A stretch of DNA of 58,200 nucleotides from Gammaproteobacteria bacterium UBA7803 (GTDB lineage Bacteria; Pseudomonadota; Gammaproteobacteria; Pseudomonadales; Azotimanducaceae): the NCBI GenBank assembly GCA_002480525.1, contig DLCH01000057.1, positions 65,612-123,811 on the forward strand. The letters run 5' to 3'. The position numbers and the translations under genes were made by a program. A model generated the notes under the pieces. The model was not told the origin of the DNA. It did not search any database and saw only the letters and a program-made list of their open reading frames with translations. This document shows, piece by piece, positions 40,037-48,200 of this stretch. The stretch's first letter is position 1. The number at the start of each line of letters is the position of its first letter.

Positions 40037-41902
40037 ATGGTGACGTTGACCGATCTGCTGTTTGGGCCCGCGGCGGCCATCGACGGCCCGACGCCGCAGC
40101 GCGCGGACGCTGGGACGGCCCTGCCGGGCCCGGGCTTCGCCGCCAGCCTGGCGGCCGCCAGAACTGAAGCGGGACTGCCGGCGCGGCCCGCGGATCGCGG
40201 GCTGGCGCCCGCTACGGCCGGGTCCGGAACGCCGGATCTGATTTCCGAGGCGGTCGCGGACGCCGGCGGGGACCCCGCCACCGGGTCGCCGATTCACGAC
40301 GAGTCTCCGATCGGCAGCGCGGCCCTGGTCGACACGCTGCCCCGCGCCCTGCAATCGCCCCTCGGCGCGGCGATCGCCATGGTTTCCAGGGAAGGCACCG
40401 GGCACGGACGCCCGGGCGGCAACGGATTGCCGCTTCCATCGTCGGACGGCGGCAAAACGCTGCCGGACCTGCCGTCCGTCCGACAGACCCACGCTGTGTT
40501 CGAGCCTGGCGCCGCGAGCCTGCCGCCGGCGGCCGCGTCCGCAGTGGCCGCGTCCGCGGCAGCCGGTTTCGGAGCCGTACCTGCGGGTCCCGGCACGGTG
40601 CCGGGCGCGGTGGCTGCGTCAGCCTACCTGGCCGGCCAGCCCGGAACCGCTGCCCTGCCGCCGGTTGCCGCCGGCGCGCCCGCGGCGGCGCCGGGCCTGC
40701 CGGACGGGACGGGTTCAGGCCGGAACGCCGGTGCTTCGTCCGCGGTGGTGATGCCGGCCACGATGGCGAAGTCCGGCGTCGGTGCCGTGGACGCCGGAGC
40801 CGTCGTGGCCGAAGCGGCCGCCACGGCCCGGGAAACGATGGCGGCCGCGCGGGCCGGATTGGCGGGGCAGGGCGGCGCTGCGTCCGCCCCGGCTCCCCAG
40901 CAGGCTGCACCGGGGGGCGGCAAGGGTACGATTCAGACCGGCGCGTCGGTCGTGGCTCACGCCGGATCGACCGGGTCCGGCGGCCATCCGGCGTCGGCTG
41001 CCGCCGCTGAGCCTGCCGCCGGCACGCCGCCGGGACGGCCCGGAACCGGTGTCGATGGCGGCACGGGCGCCGGTGAACGCTTCCAGGGCCAGCCCCCGGT
41101 GGCCGGTCAGGCAGATGGCCCGGACAACCCCATTCTGCGTCGTGAGCCGGGCGCAGCGGAGACCGGCCGGCCCATCCAGCAGGGTGCCGTGGCCCAGGCG
41201 CTGCGCGCGCCGTCCACCGACGCCCTGCAGGCTGCCGCCGCCGACGTCGGTGACCAGACACGGTCCGCCGGTCGGCTGGACGTGGTGGCCGCCGGCGCGG
41301 TCGACCGCCGGCTGATCGCCGACGCGGCAGGTCAGCGTCGCGGCGCCGACCCGGCCAGCCCGGCGGGCGAAGAGCCGGAGCGCACCACCGCCGCCATCGC
41401 CGAATCCGGAGACCCGGCCACCCGGCCGCAGACCGCCCGTCCGGTCCTTCCGGTGATCGCCGGACGGGACCTCGCGGCGGTGGCCGAGCGCATCGAAATG
41501 CTGATGCACCGGCGCGGCGGCCTCGCCAACGTCAGCATGAAGCTGTCCGAGCTCGGCGACGTCGAGATCAGCGTGCGGATGGAGGCACGCCAGGCCCACG
41601 TCCAGTTCGTGGTCCAGGACGCGGCCGCCCGGGAAGCCCTCGAAGCCCAGCTTCCGAGGCTGCGCGCCCTGCTCGGTGAGGGCGGCCTCAACCTTGGCGA
41701 CGTGGGCACCAGCCTGAAGGACGGCGCCGAGGGCCAGGCCCAGACCCGGGGCGGCGACGGCCGGTCCGGAGAGGGTCCCCGTCCCGGCAGCGGTCCAGGG
41801 CGTACCGCCGGTGCCGCGTCGGCCGCGCTGACAGCAGCGGAGGACGACGCCGGTCGACGGCCGGCTGGCGACGGTCACCGGCTGCTCGATGCGTTCGTCT
41901 GA
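40037..41902 (+). CDS. fliK: Flagellar hook-length control protein FliK
   Basis: 621 residues, longer than E. coli FliK (405). About 450 residues are Ala/Gly/Pro-rich and of low complexity, as expected for the ruler part. The C-terminal substrate-switch domain is recognisable: RIEMLMHRRGGLANVSMKLS, then LGDVEISVRMEARQAHVQFV and LEAQLPRLRALLGEGGLNLG. A long ruler fits the enlarged hook and junction proteins in this locus. ATG at 40037 with AAGG upstream. Two palindromes of the flgB-enhancer type lie in its 5' half. Confidence 0.9.
   Translation: MVTLTDLLFGPAAAIDGPTPQRADAGTALPGPGFAASLAAARTEAGLPARPADRGLAPATAGSGTPDLISEAVADAGGDPATGSPIHDESPIGSAALVDTLPRALQSPLGAAIAMVSREGTGHGRPGGNGLPLPSSDGGKTLPDLPSVRQTHAVFEPGAASLPPAAASAVAASAAAGFGAVPAGPGTVPGAVAASAYLAGQPGTAALPPVAAGAPAAAPGLPDGTGSGRNAGASSAVVMPATMAKSGVGAVDAGAVVAEAAATARETMAAARAGLAGQGGAASAPAPQQAAPGGGKGTIQTGASVVAHAGSTGSGGHPASAAAAEPAAGTPPGRPGTGVDGGTGAGERFQGQPPVAGQADGPDNPILRREPGAAETGRPIQQGAVAQALRAPSTDALQAAAADVGDQTRSAGRLDVVAAGAVDRRLIADAAGQRRGADPASPAGEEPERTTAAIAESGDPATRPQTARPVLPVIAGRDLAAVAERIEMLMHRRGGLANVSMKLSELGDVEISVRMEARQAHVQFVVQDAAAREALEAQLPRLRALLGEGGLNLGDVGTSLKDGAEGQAQTRGGDGRSGEGPRPGSGPGRTAGAASAALTAAEDDAGRRPAGDGHRLLDAFV
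40417..40465. promoter_or_regulatory. Paired CGGCA-N6-TGCCG palindromes inside fliK
   Basis: Same architecture as the pair upstream of flgB: CGGCA-N6-TGCCG at 40417-40432 and 40450-40465. The first extends to GCGGCAA-N4-TTGCCGC (40416-40433), as does the second flgB site. Centres are 33 bp apart, three helical turns. They lie about 450-480 bp downstream of the sigma54 box of fliK. The position is inside coding sequence, so chance from codon bias must be considered. Confidence 0.45.
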
Positions 41903-41922
41903 CGCGAACCGGTTCTCACCCC

Positions 41923-41957
41923 GACGGATTTCCGACGGGCAGTGACGGATTTCCGTC
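41923..41957. promoter_or_regulatory. Twin palindromic repeat upstream of fliL
   Basis: GACGGATTTCCG occurs at 41923-41934 and again at 41944-41955, a 21-bp direct repeat. The second copy is a perfect palindrome, GACGGA-TT-TCCGTC (41944-41957); the first is GACGGA-TT-TCCGAC. This is the only notable structure in the 159-base fliK-fliL gap besides a TACACT hexamer at 41988-41993. Possible operator. Confidence 0.4.
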
Positions 41958-42061
41958 GCGCTTCCTCGCCAACTCGGGATTCTTTTCTACACTTCCTGTG
42001 AATGTCGGTATTCCGGCGCCGGACGGCGCCCGAAGCGACGGAACATTGACGGGAACGGGTG

Positions 42062-42523
42062 ATGAACAAACGAATCCTGATCATCGGCGGCGTCGTCCTG
42101 GCGCTGCTCGTGCAGATCGGCCTGGCCTGGTTCTTCTGGAGCGCCTCGGAGCCTGCGCCCGAGGTGGCTGACGCCGACGGTGCCGCCCCGGGGGCCCCGG
42201 CCGAGAAGGCGATCTACCACAACCTGCGGCCGCCGTTCGTGGTGACGCTGCCCTACGGCGAACGCCAGTTCATGATGCAGGCCGACCTGGCGGTGGTGGC
42301 CCACCAGCAGGCGGCCGTGGAGGCCGTCATCCGCCACGGGCCGCTGATCCGCGCCCGCGTCATCACCTATCTCACCGATCTGGATCCGGAGCGGGTCCAG
42401 GACAAGGACGGCAAGCAGGGCATCCTCGACGGCCTCACCGGCGTCATCAACGACGTGCTGGAGGACGAATCCGAGGGTGTCGCCGTCGACAGCGTGCTGT
42501 TCAACAACCTGGTCATGCAGTGA
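42062..42523 (+). CDS. fliL: Flagellar basal-body associated protein FliL
   Basis: 153 residues. One N-terminal membrane anchor (about residues 5-27) and a periplasmic stomatin-like domain, with YHNLRPPFVVTLPYGERQFM typical. FliL stabilises stators around the rotor. I use ATG 42062; a GTG directly upstream is the alternative. It is followed by fliN, not fliM. Confidence 0.94.
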   Translation: MNKRILIIGGVVLALLVQIGLAWFFWSASEPAPEVADADGAAPGAPAEKAIYHNLRPPFVVTLPYGERQFMMQADLAVVAHQQAAVEAVIRHGPLIRARVITYLTDLDPERVQDKDGKQGILDGLTGVINDVLEDESEGVAVDSVLFNNLVMQ

Positions 42524-42535
42524 GCGGAGGCATCC

Positions 42536-42880
42536 ATGAGTGACGACATCAGCAACGCGCCGACCACTGCGGTGGCCGAAGGGCCGGAAGGCCAGTCCTT
42601 CCACGAGGTCGCGGACGCGGAGCGCAATCTGGAAGTGGTCATGGACATCCCGGTGCGGCTGTCCATGGAAGTAGGCAGCGCCAGCGTGAGCATCCGCCGG
42701 CTGCTGCAGCTCAACCGCGGCTCGGTGGTCGAGCTCGACCGCCTGGCCGGCGAGCCGCTGGACGTGCTGGTCAACGGCAAGCTGATCGCCCATGGCGAGG
42801 TGGTGGTGGTCAACGACAAGTTCGGCATCCGCCTGCACGACGTGGTCAGCGCCAAGAAGCGCATCGAGACCCTGAGCTGA
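42536..42880 (+). CDS. fliN: Flagellar motor switch protein FliN
   Basis: 114 residues. C-terminal SpoA domain: MDIPVRLSMEVGSASVSIRR, then GSVVELDRLAGEPLDVLVNG and DKFGIRLHDVV. It forms the base of the C ring with FliM. It lies 12 bases after fliL, the space where fliM is found in most relatives. Confidence 0.97.
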   Translation: MSDDISNAPTTAVAEGPEGQSFHEVADAERNLEVVMDIPVRLSMEVGSASVSIRRLLQLNRGSVVELDRLAGEPLDVLVNGKLIAHGEVVVVNDKFGIRLHDVVSAKKRIETLS

Positions 42881-42882
42881 CC

Positions 42883-43209
42883 ATGGACGCGACGGGCAAC
42901 GTGCTGCAGGTGCTGCTGGCGTTGGCGGCGGTGATCGGCCTGGTGCTGGTGTGCGCCTTCGCCGCGCGCCGCATGCTCGGCGGCGCCGTGCAGGGCGGCG
43001 GTGGCCAGATCAACGTGCTGGCCGTCCGGCCGCTGGGCACCCGCGAGCGGCTGGTGCTGGTTGAGGTGGCCGGCGAGGTCACCCTGCTGGGCGTCACCCA
43101 GAACCAGATCACGGCCCTGCGCGAGGTGCCGGCTGGCGCCGTCGAGCGGATGCCGGCGCCCCCCCGGTTCGCCGATGCCCTGAACCGTCTGATGCACAGG
43201 AATACCTGA
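42883..43209 (+). CDS. fliO: Flagellar export apparatus protein FliO
   Basis: 108 residues. Single membrane segment (about 8-28: VLLALAAVIGLVLVCAFAAR) followed by a small cytoplasmic domain with INVLAVRPLGTRERLVLVEV, the family signature. It helps FliP assemble. Two bases after fliN and two before fliP. Confidence 0.93.
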   Translation: MDATGNVLQVLLALAAVIGLVLVCAFAARRMLGGAVQGGGGQINVLAVRPLGTRERLVLVEVAGEVTLLGVTQNQITALREVPAGAVERMPAPPRFADALNRLMHRNT

Positions 43210-43211
43210 TC

Positions 43212-43952
43212 GTGATCCGTGCCCTGACGCTGCTGTCGCTGCTGCTCGCGCCGGCCGCCGCCCTGGCGGCGCCGGAGCTGCCGCTCGCGACGGTCACGGG
43301 CGCCGACGGCGAGAGCCAGAGCTACAGCGTGAGCATCCAGATTCTCGCGCTGATGACCATGCTGACGCTGCTGCCGTCGCTGGTCATCATGATGACGGCC
43401 TTCACCCGGATCATCGTGGTGTTCGCCATTCTGCGGCAGGCGCTCGGCCTCCAGCAGACGCCGTCCAACCAGATTCTCATCGGGCTGGCCATGTTCCTCA
43501 CGATCTTCGTGATGATGCCGGTCCTCGACCGGGTCAACACCGAGGCGATCGCGCCCTACATGGCCGAGACCCTGTCCGCCGAGGAAGCCCTGCAGGCGGC
43601 GTCCCGGCCGGTGCGCGAGTTCATGCTGGCCCAGACCCGGGAGGCGGACCTGGCCCTGTTCGTCGAGCTTTCCGGTGATCAGGCCCAGGCGCCGGAGGAG
43701 GTGAACTTCTTCGTGCTGGTGCCCGCATTCATGACCAGCGAGCTGAAGACGGCCTTCCAGATGGGCTTCATGATCTTCATTCCGTTCCTGGTCATCGATC
43801 TGATCGTCGCCAGCGTGCTCATGTCCATGGGCATGATGATGCTGTCGCCGCTGATCATATCGCTGCCGTTCAAGATCATGCTGTTCGTTGTGGTGGACGG
43901 CTGGGTGATGATCATGGGCACCCTGGCGACCAGCTTCGGAGTCGGCTCATGA
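43212..43952 (+). CDS. fliP: Flagellar export gate protein FliP
   Basis: 246 residues. Cleavable signal peptide (IRALTLLSLLLAPAAALA), then four membrane segments with LPSLVIMMTAFTRIIVVFAI and the QTPSNQILIGLAMFLT motif. GTG start at 43212. Its stop overlaps the fliQ start (ATGA). Confidence 0.97.
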   Translation: MIRALTLLSLLLAPAAALAAPELPLATVTGADGESQSYSVSIQILALMTMLTLLPSLVIMMTAFTRIIVVFAILRQALGLQQTPSNQILIGLAMFLTIFVMMPVLDRVNTEAIAPYMAETLSAEEALQAASRPVREFMLAQTREADLALFVELSGDQAQAPEEVNFFVLVPAFMTSELKTAFQMGFMIFIPFLVIDLIVASVLMSMGMMMLSPLIISLPFKIMLFVVVDGWVMIMGTLATSFGVGS

Positions 43953-44218
43953 CCCAGGGTGACGTGCTGTTCCTGTTCGGCGACGCGCTGTACCTGGTGG
44001 TGCTGGCGGTGGCGGCGCTGATTCTGCCGAGCCTGCTGGTGGGCCTGGTGGTGTCGGTGTTCCAGGCGGCCACCCAGATCAACGAGCAGACCCTGAGCTT
44101 CCTGCCGCGCCTGATCGCGACGCTGGTGACCATCATGGTGCTCGGCCCCTGGCTTCTGGGGGAGCTGGTGGACGCGTTCCGGGAGCTGCTGCTCAACATG
44201 CCCGGGATGATCGGCTGA
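43949..44218 (+). CDS. fliQ: Flagellar export gate protein FliQ
   Basis: 89 residues with two membrane helices. SVFQAATQINEQTLSFLPRL between them is the FliQ signature. Overlaps fliP by 4 bases and ends one base before fliR. Confidence 0.97.
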   Translation: MTQGDVLFLFGDALYLVVLAVAALILPSLLVGLVVSVFQAATQINEQTLSFLPRLIATLVTIMVLGPWLLGELVDAFRELLLNMPGMIG

Positions 44219-44219
44219 C

Positions 44220-44990
44220 GTGGAGATCGCCATCGACAGCCTGATCGACTGGGCCAGCGCGGCGATCTGGGCGACCCTGCGGATCGCCGGTTTCGTCATG
44301 GTGGTGCCGATACTCGGCAACCAGCTCGTCGCGCCCCAGGTCAAGGTGGCGCTGTCCCTGGCCGTGGGCATCGCCGTGGCGCCCCTGCTGACGGACATGC
44401 CGCGGATCGACGACTTCTCGCTGATGACCATCGTCACCGTGATCGAGCAGCTCCTCACCGGCATCGGCCTGGGCTTCGCCACCAGCATCTTCTTCCAGCT
44501 CTTCGTGGTGGCCGGTCAGTTCATGGGCATGCAGATGGGCCTGGGCTTCGCGATGATGGCGGACCCGGTCAACGGCGTGCAGGTGACCGCCTGGAGCCAG
44601 TTCTACCTGCTGCTGGTGTCGCTCGTGTTCCTCGCCGTGAACGGCCACCTGCTCATGCTGGAGATCGTCATCCGCGGCTTCGAGCTGTACCCCACCGGGA
44701 TCGGCATTCCCGCCGGCGAGCTGGCGGAACGCATCGTCGGGCTGGGAAGCTGGATGTTTGTCGGCGGCGTGCTGGTGGCGCTGCCGGCGGTGACGGCCCT
44801 GCTGATCGTCAATCTGGCGTTCGGCGTGATGAGCCGCAGCGCGCCCCAGCTCAACGTCTTCTCGCTCGGCTTCCCGTTCTCCATCGTGTTCGGGGCCGTG
44901 ATCATGTGGGTCGCGCTGCAGGGCTGGCTGCCCCAGTTCGACCGTCTGTTCTCCGAGTTCGTGACCATCGTCTCCGGCTGGATGATCTGA
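44220..44990 (+). CDS. fliR: Flagellar export gate protein FliR
   Basis: 256 residues, polytopic. VPILGNQLVAPQVKVALSLA and GQFMGMQMGLGFAMMADPVN are the family motifs. GTG start at 44220 one base after fliQ. Completes the FliPQR gate. Confidence 0.96.
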   Translation: MEIAIDSLIDWASAAIWATLRIAGFVMVVPILGNQLVAPQVKVALSLAVGIAVAPLLTDMPRIDDFSLMTIVTVIEQLLTGIGLGFATSIFFQLFVVAGQFMGMQMGLGFAMMADPVNGVQVTAWSQFYLLLVSLVFLAVNGHLLMLEIVIRGFELYPTGIGIPAGELAERIVGLGSWMFVGGVLVALPAVTALLIVNLAFGVMSRSAPQLNVFSLGFPFSIVFGAVIMWVALQGWLPQFDRLFSEFVTIVSGWMI

Positions 44991-44991
44991 C

Positions 44992-46119
44992 ATGGCGGAA
45001 GAGCAGCAGGGTCAGGAACGCACAGAAGAACCGACACCGAGACGGTTGGAGAAGGCCCGCGAGGAGGGCCAGCTACCGCGGTCCCGGGAGCTCACGTCCA
45101 TGGCGCTGGTGACCGTCGGCGCCGCGACGCTGCTCATGGTGTTTCCGGGCTCGACGCGGCAGATGGGCGAGCTCATGACCCGGGCGTTCGAGATGGCCGC
45201 CAGTCCCGACGCGAACATGTTCACCATCCTCGAGACGGCGCTGGAGACCGGGCTCACGGCGGCGCTGCCGTTCCTGGTGGCGGTGACCGTGCTCGGTGCG
45301 CTGTCGATGATCGTGCCCGGCGGCGTCGTGCTGTCGGCCAAGGCCCTGGCGTTCAAGGGCAACCGCATCAGCCCGATCTCCGGCTTCAAGCGCATGTTCT
45401 CGGTCAAGTCGCTGATGGAACTGGCCAAGTCGATCGCCAAGTTCGTGCTGATCGCGGGCATGTCGACCCTGGCCCTGTCCTGGTTCCTGGACGGCATGAT
45501 GGCCCTCGGCGGACGCACCGTGGAGTCGGCCATCGCGGGCAGCGTCCAGTACGTCGGCATCGCGCTGCTGCTGATCGGCATGTCGCTGGTGCTGGTGGCG
45601 GTGGTGGACGTGCCGTTCCAGGTCGCCCAGCACCGGAAGCAGCTCAAGATGACCAAGCAGGAGGTCAAGGACGAGCTCAAGGACTCCGAGGGCAAGCCGG
45701 AAGTGCGTTCGCGGATCCGCCAGCTCCAGCAGGAGATCTCCCGGCGCCAGATGCTCACCCAGGTGCCGGAGGCGGACGTGATCATCACCAACCCCGAGCA
45801 CTTCTCGGTGGCGCTGAAGTACGACGGCGAGGCCATGGGCGCGCCGCTGGTGCTGGCCAAGGGCGCAGACCACATGGCGATGCGGATTCGCGAGATCGGC
45901 GCCGCCCACGACGTGCCGCAGATCCGCGTGCCGCCGCTCACCCGGGCGATCTACTACAGCACGGAGGTCGGCCAGGAGATTCCCGGGCCGCTGTACGTGG
46001 CGGTCGCGAAGGTGCTGGCCTACGTCTACCAGCTCGATCTCTACCGCCGGGGCCGCGTCAAGCAGGCGCCGGTGCTCGGTACCGTCGACGTTCCCGATGA
46101 ATTTGCCGTGGATAGATAG
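44992..46119 (+). CDS. flhB: Flagellar export switch protein FlhB, with NPEH at the autocleavage site
   Basis: 375 residues. Four membrane segments after the charged N-terminus (ERTEEPTPRRLEKAREEGQL), then the cytoplasmic domain. The autocleavage tetrapeptide, NPTH in E. coli and Salmonella, reads N267-P268-E269-H270 (codons 45790-45801). Asn and Pro, required for cyclisation and cleavage, are kept; Thr is replaced by Glu. It switches export from rod/hook to filament substrates together with FliK. Confidence 0.96.
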   Translation: MAEEQQGQERTEEPTPRRLEKAREEGQLPRSRELTSMALVTVGAATLLMVFPGSTRQMGELMTRAFEMAASPDANMFTILETALETGLTAALPFLVAVTVLGALSMIVPGGVVLSAKALAFKGNRISPISGFKRMFSVKSLMELAKSIAKFVLIAGMSTLALSWFLDGMMALGGRTVESAIAGSVQYVGIALLLIGMSLVLVAVVDVPFQVAQHRKQLKMTKQEVKDELKDSEGKPEVRSRIRQLQQEISRRQMLTQVPEADVIITNPEHFSVALKYDGEAMGAPLVLAKGADHMAMRIREIGAAHDVPQIRVPPLTRAIYYSTEVGQEIPGPLYVAVAKVLAYVYQLDLYRRGRVKQAPVLGTVDVPDEFAVDR

Positions 46120-46121
46120 CC

Positions 46122-48200
46122 ATGCTGGCCATGAAGACTGGTAACAACGCGTTCGGTCTGGGTATCCCGCTGCTGCTGCTGCTGCTGCTCGGGCTGATGA
46201 CCCTGACGGTGCCGCCGTTCATTCTCGATCTGTCCTTCACCTTCAACATCGCGCTGGCGATCGTGGTGCTGCTGGTGGCGGTGTACGCCCTGCGGCCCCT
46301 CGACTTCGGCGCCTTTCCCACCGTGCTGCTGGTGGCGACGCTGCTGCGGCTCGCGCTGAACGTCGCCTCCACCCGGGTCGTGCTGCTCGAGGGCCATGCC
46401 GGCGGCGACGCGGCCGGCAAGGTGATTCAGGCGTTCGGCGAGGTGGTCGTCGGCGGCAACTACGTGGTGGGCCTGGTGGTGTTCATCATCCTGGTGATCA
46501 TCAACTTCGTGGTGGTGACCAAGGGCGCGGGCCGGATCTCCGAGGTGAGCGCCCGGTTCACCCTGGATGCCATGCCCGGCAAGCAGATGGCCATCGACGC
46601 CGACCTCAACGCCGGCATCATCGACCAGGACGAGGCCCGGCGGCGCCGCGAGGAGATCAGCTCCGAGGCCGACTTCTACGGGTCGATGGACGGCGCCAGC
46701 AAGTTCGTCCGCGGCGACGCCATCGCCGGCATCCTCATTCTGCTGATCAACATCGTCGGCGGGCTGATCATCGGCATGGCTCAGCACGATCTGGACTTCC
46801 AGGCGGCGCTGCGCAACTACACGCTGCTGACCATCGGCGACGGCCTGGTGGCGCAGATTCCCTCGCTGCTGCTGTCGACGGCGGCGGCGATCATGGTGAC
46901 CCGGGTGAACGGCTCCGAGGACATGGGCGCCCAGGTCATGCGCCAGCTGTTCGACGATCCCCGGGCGCTGGCGGTCTGCGCCGGCATCCTGTTCGTGCTG
47001 GGACTCGTTCCGGGCATGCCGCACCTGGTGTTCCTGAGCCTCGCCGCGGCGGCGGCGTTCGGCGCCTGGTCGATCCATCAGCGGCGTCAGGCGGGGCCGC
47101 CGGCGGAGGTCGAGGAGACCGAGCCGGAGCCGGAGCGTCCCGAGAAGCTGGAGGTGGGCTGGGACGACGTCGCGCCGGTCGACGTGCTCGGTCTGGAGGT
47201 GGGCTACCGGCTCATCTCGCTGGTGGACAAGGAGCAGCAGGGCGACCTGCTGGAGCGCATCCGCGGGGTCCGCAAGCGGTTGTCCCAGGAGCTGGGCTTC
47301 CTGGTCCCGACGGTGCACATCCGGGACAACATCAAGCTGGTGCCGAACAGCTACGTGATCACCCTCATGGGCGTGACGGTCGGGGAGGGCGAGGTGCACC
47401 CCGGCAAGTTCCTGGCCATCGATCCCGGCGAGGTGTTCAGCGAGCTGGACGGCATCGCCACCACCGATCCGGCGTTCGGCCTGAACGCCTACTGGATCGA
47501 GGAGAGCCAGCGCGAGGAAGCCGAGACGCTGGGCTACACCGTGGTCAACGCGAGCACGGTCATCGCCACCCATCTCAACCAGGTCATGCAGGATCATGCC
47601 GCGGAGCTGCTCGGCCACGACGAGGTGCAGCAGCTTCTCGATCTGCTCTCGGAGCACTCGCCCAAGCTCGCCGAGCAGCTCGTGCCGGAGAGCATTTCCC
47701 TGTCGGGGCTGCTGCGCGTGCTGCAGAACCTGCTGTCGGAGAAGATTCCGATCCGCGACCTGCGGACCATCGCCGAGACCATCACCGAGCTGGGCGGCGC
47801 CAACGTGGACCGCGACCAGCTCACGGCGGCGGTGCGGGCCGCCCTCGGCCGGATGATCGTGCAGAACATCTACGGCAACGACGCCAACCTGGACGTCATC
47901 ACCCTGGACCCGGACCTGGAGCGTCTGCTGGCCCAGGCCAAGAAGCAGAGCGGCCCCGACGGCATGCCGTCGATCGAGCCCGGCATGATGGAGAGCCTGC
48001 AGCGCTCCATGCGCGAGGCCGCAGAGCGCCAGGAAGTCGCGGGCAAGCCGACGGTGCTGGTGGTGAGCAGCGCCATCCGCTCCCTGCTGGCCCGGTTCTT
48101 CCGCATGTCCCGGCAGTTCATCCACGTCCTGGCGTACGAAGAGATCCCGGACAACAAACAGATCACCGTCGTGTCCACCATTGGTAGGGGGAATGCCTGA
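46122..48200 (+). CDS. flhA: Flagellar export gate protein FlhA
   Basis: 692 residues, standard. N-terminal half with eight predicted membrane helices (LNVASTRVVLLEG and the cytoplasmic FHIPEP loop with GRISEVSARFTLDAMPGKQM). C-terminal domain (from about 340) docks chaperone-substrate complexes. Start ATG 46122, two bases after flhB. Its stop overlaps the flhF ATG (TGATG). Confidence 0.97.
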   Translation: MLAMKTGNNAFGLGIPLLLLLLLGLMTLTVPPFILDLSFTFNIALAIVVLLVAVYALRPLDFGAFPTVLLVATLLRLALNVASTRVVLLEGHAGGDAAGKVIQAFGEVVVGGNYVVGLVVFIILVIINFVVVTKGAGRISEVSARFTLDAMPGKQMAIDADLNAGIIDQDEARRRREEISSEADFYGSMDGASKFVRGDAIAGILILLINIVGGLIIGMAQHDLDFQAALRNYTLLTIGDGLVAQIPSLLLSTAAAIMVTRVNGSEDMGAQVMRQLFDDPRALAVCAGILFVLGLVPGMPHLVFLSLAAAAAFGAWSIHQRRQAGPPAEVEETEPEPERPEKLEVGWDDVAPVDVLGLEVGYRLISLVDKEQQGDLLERIRGVRKRLSQELGFLVPTVHIRDNIKLVPNSYVITLMGVTVGEGEVHPGKFLAIDPGEVFSELDGIATTDPAFGLNAYWIEESQREEAETLGYTVVNASTVIATHLNQVMQDHAAELLGHDEVQQLLDLLSEHSPKLAEQLVPESISLSGLLRVLQNLLSEKIPIRDLRTIAETITELGGANVDRDQLTAAVRAALGRMIVQNIYGNDANLDVITLDPDLERLLAQAKKQSGPDGMPSIEPGMMESLQRSMREAAERQEVAGKPTVLVVSSAIRSLLARFFRMSRQFIHVLAYEEIPDNKQITVVSTIGRGNA

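Noticed and set aside
46041..48125. 694-codon open frame antisense to flhA
   Set aside because: Antisense to a fully conserved flhA; extreme His/Gln/Gly composition.
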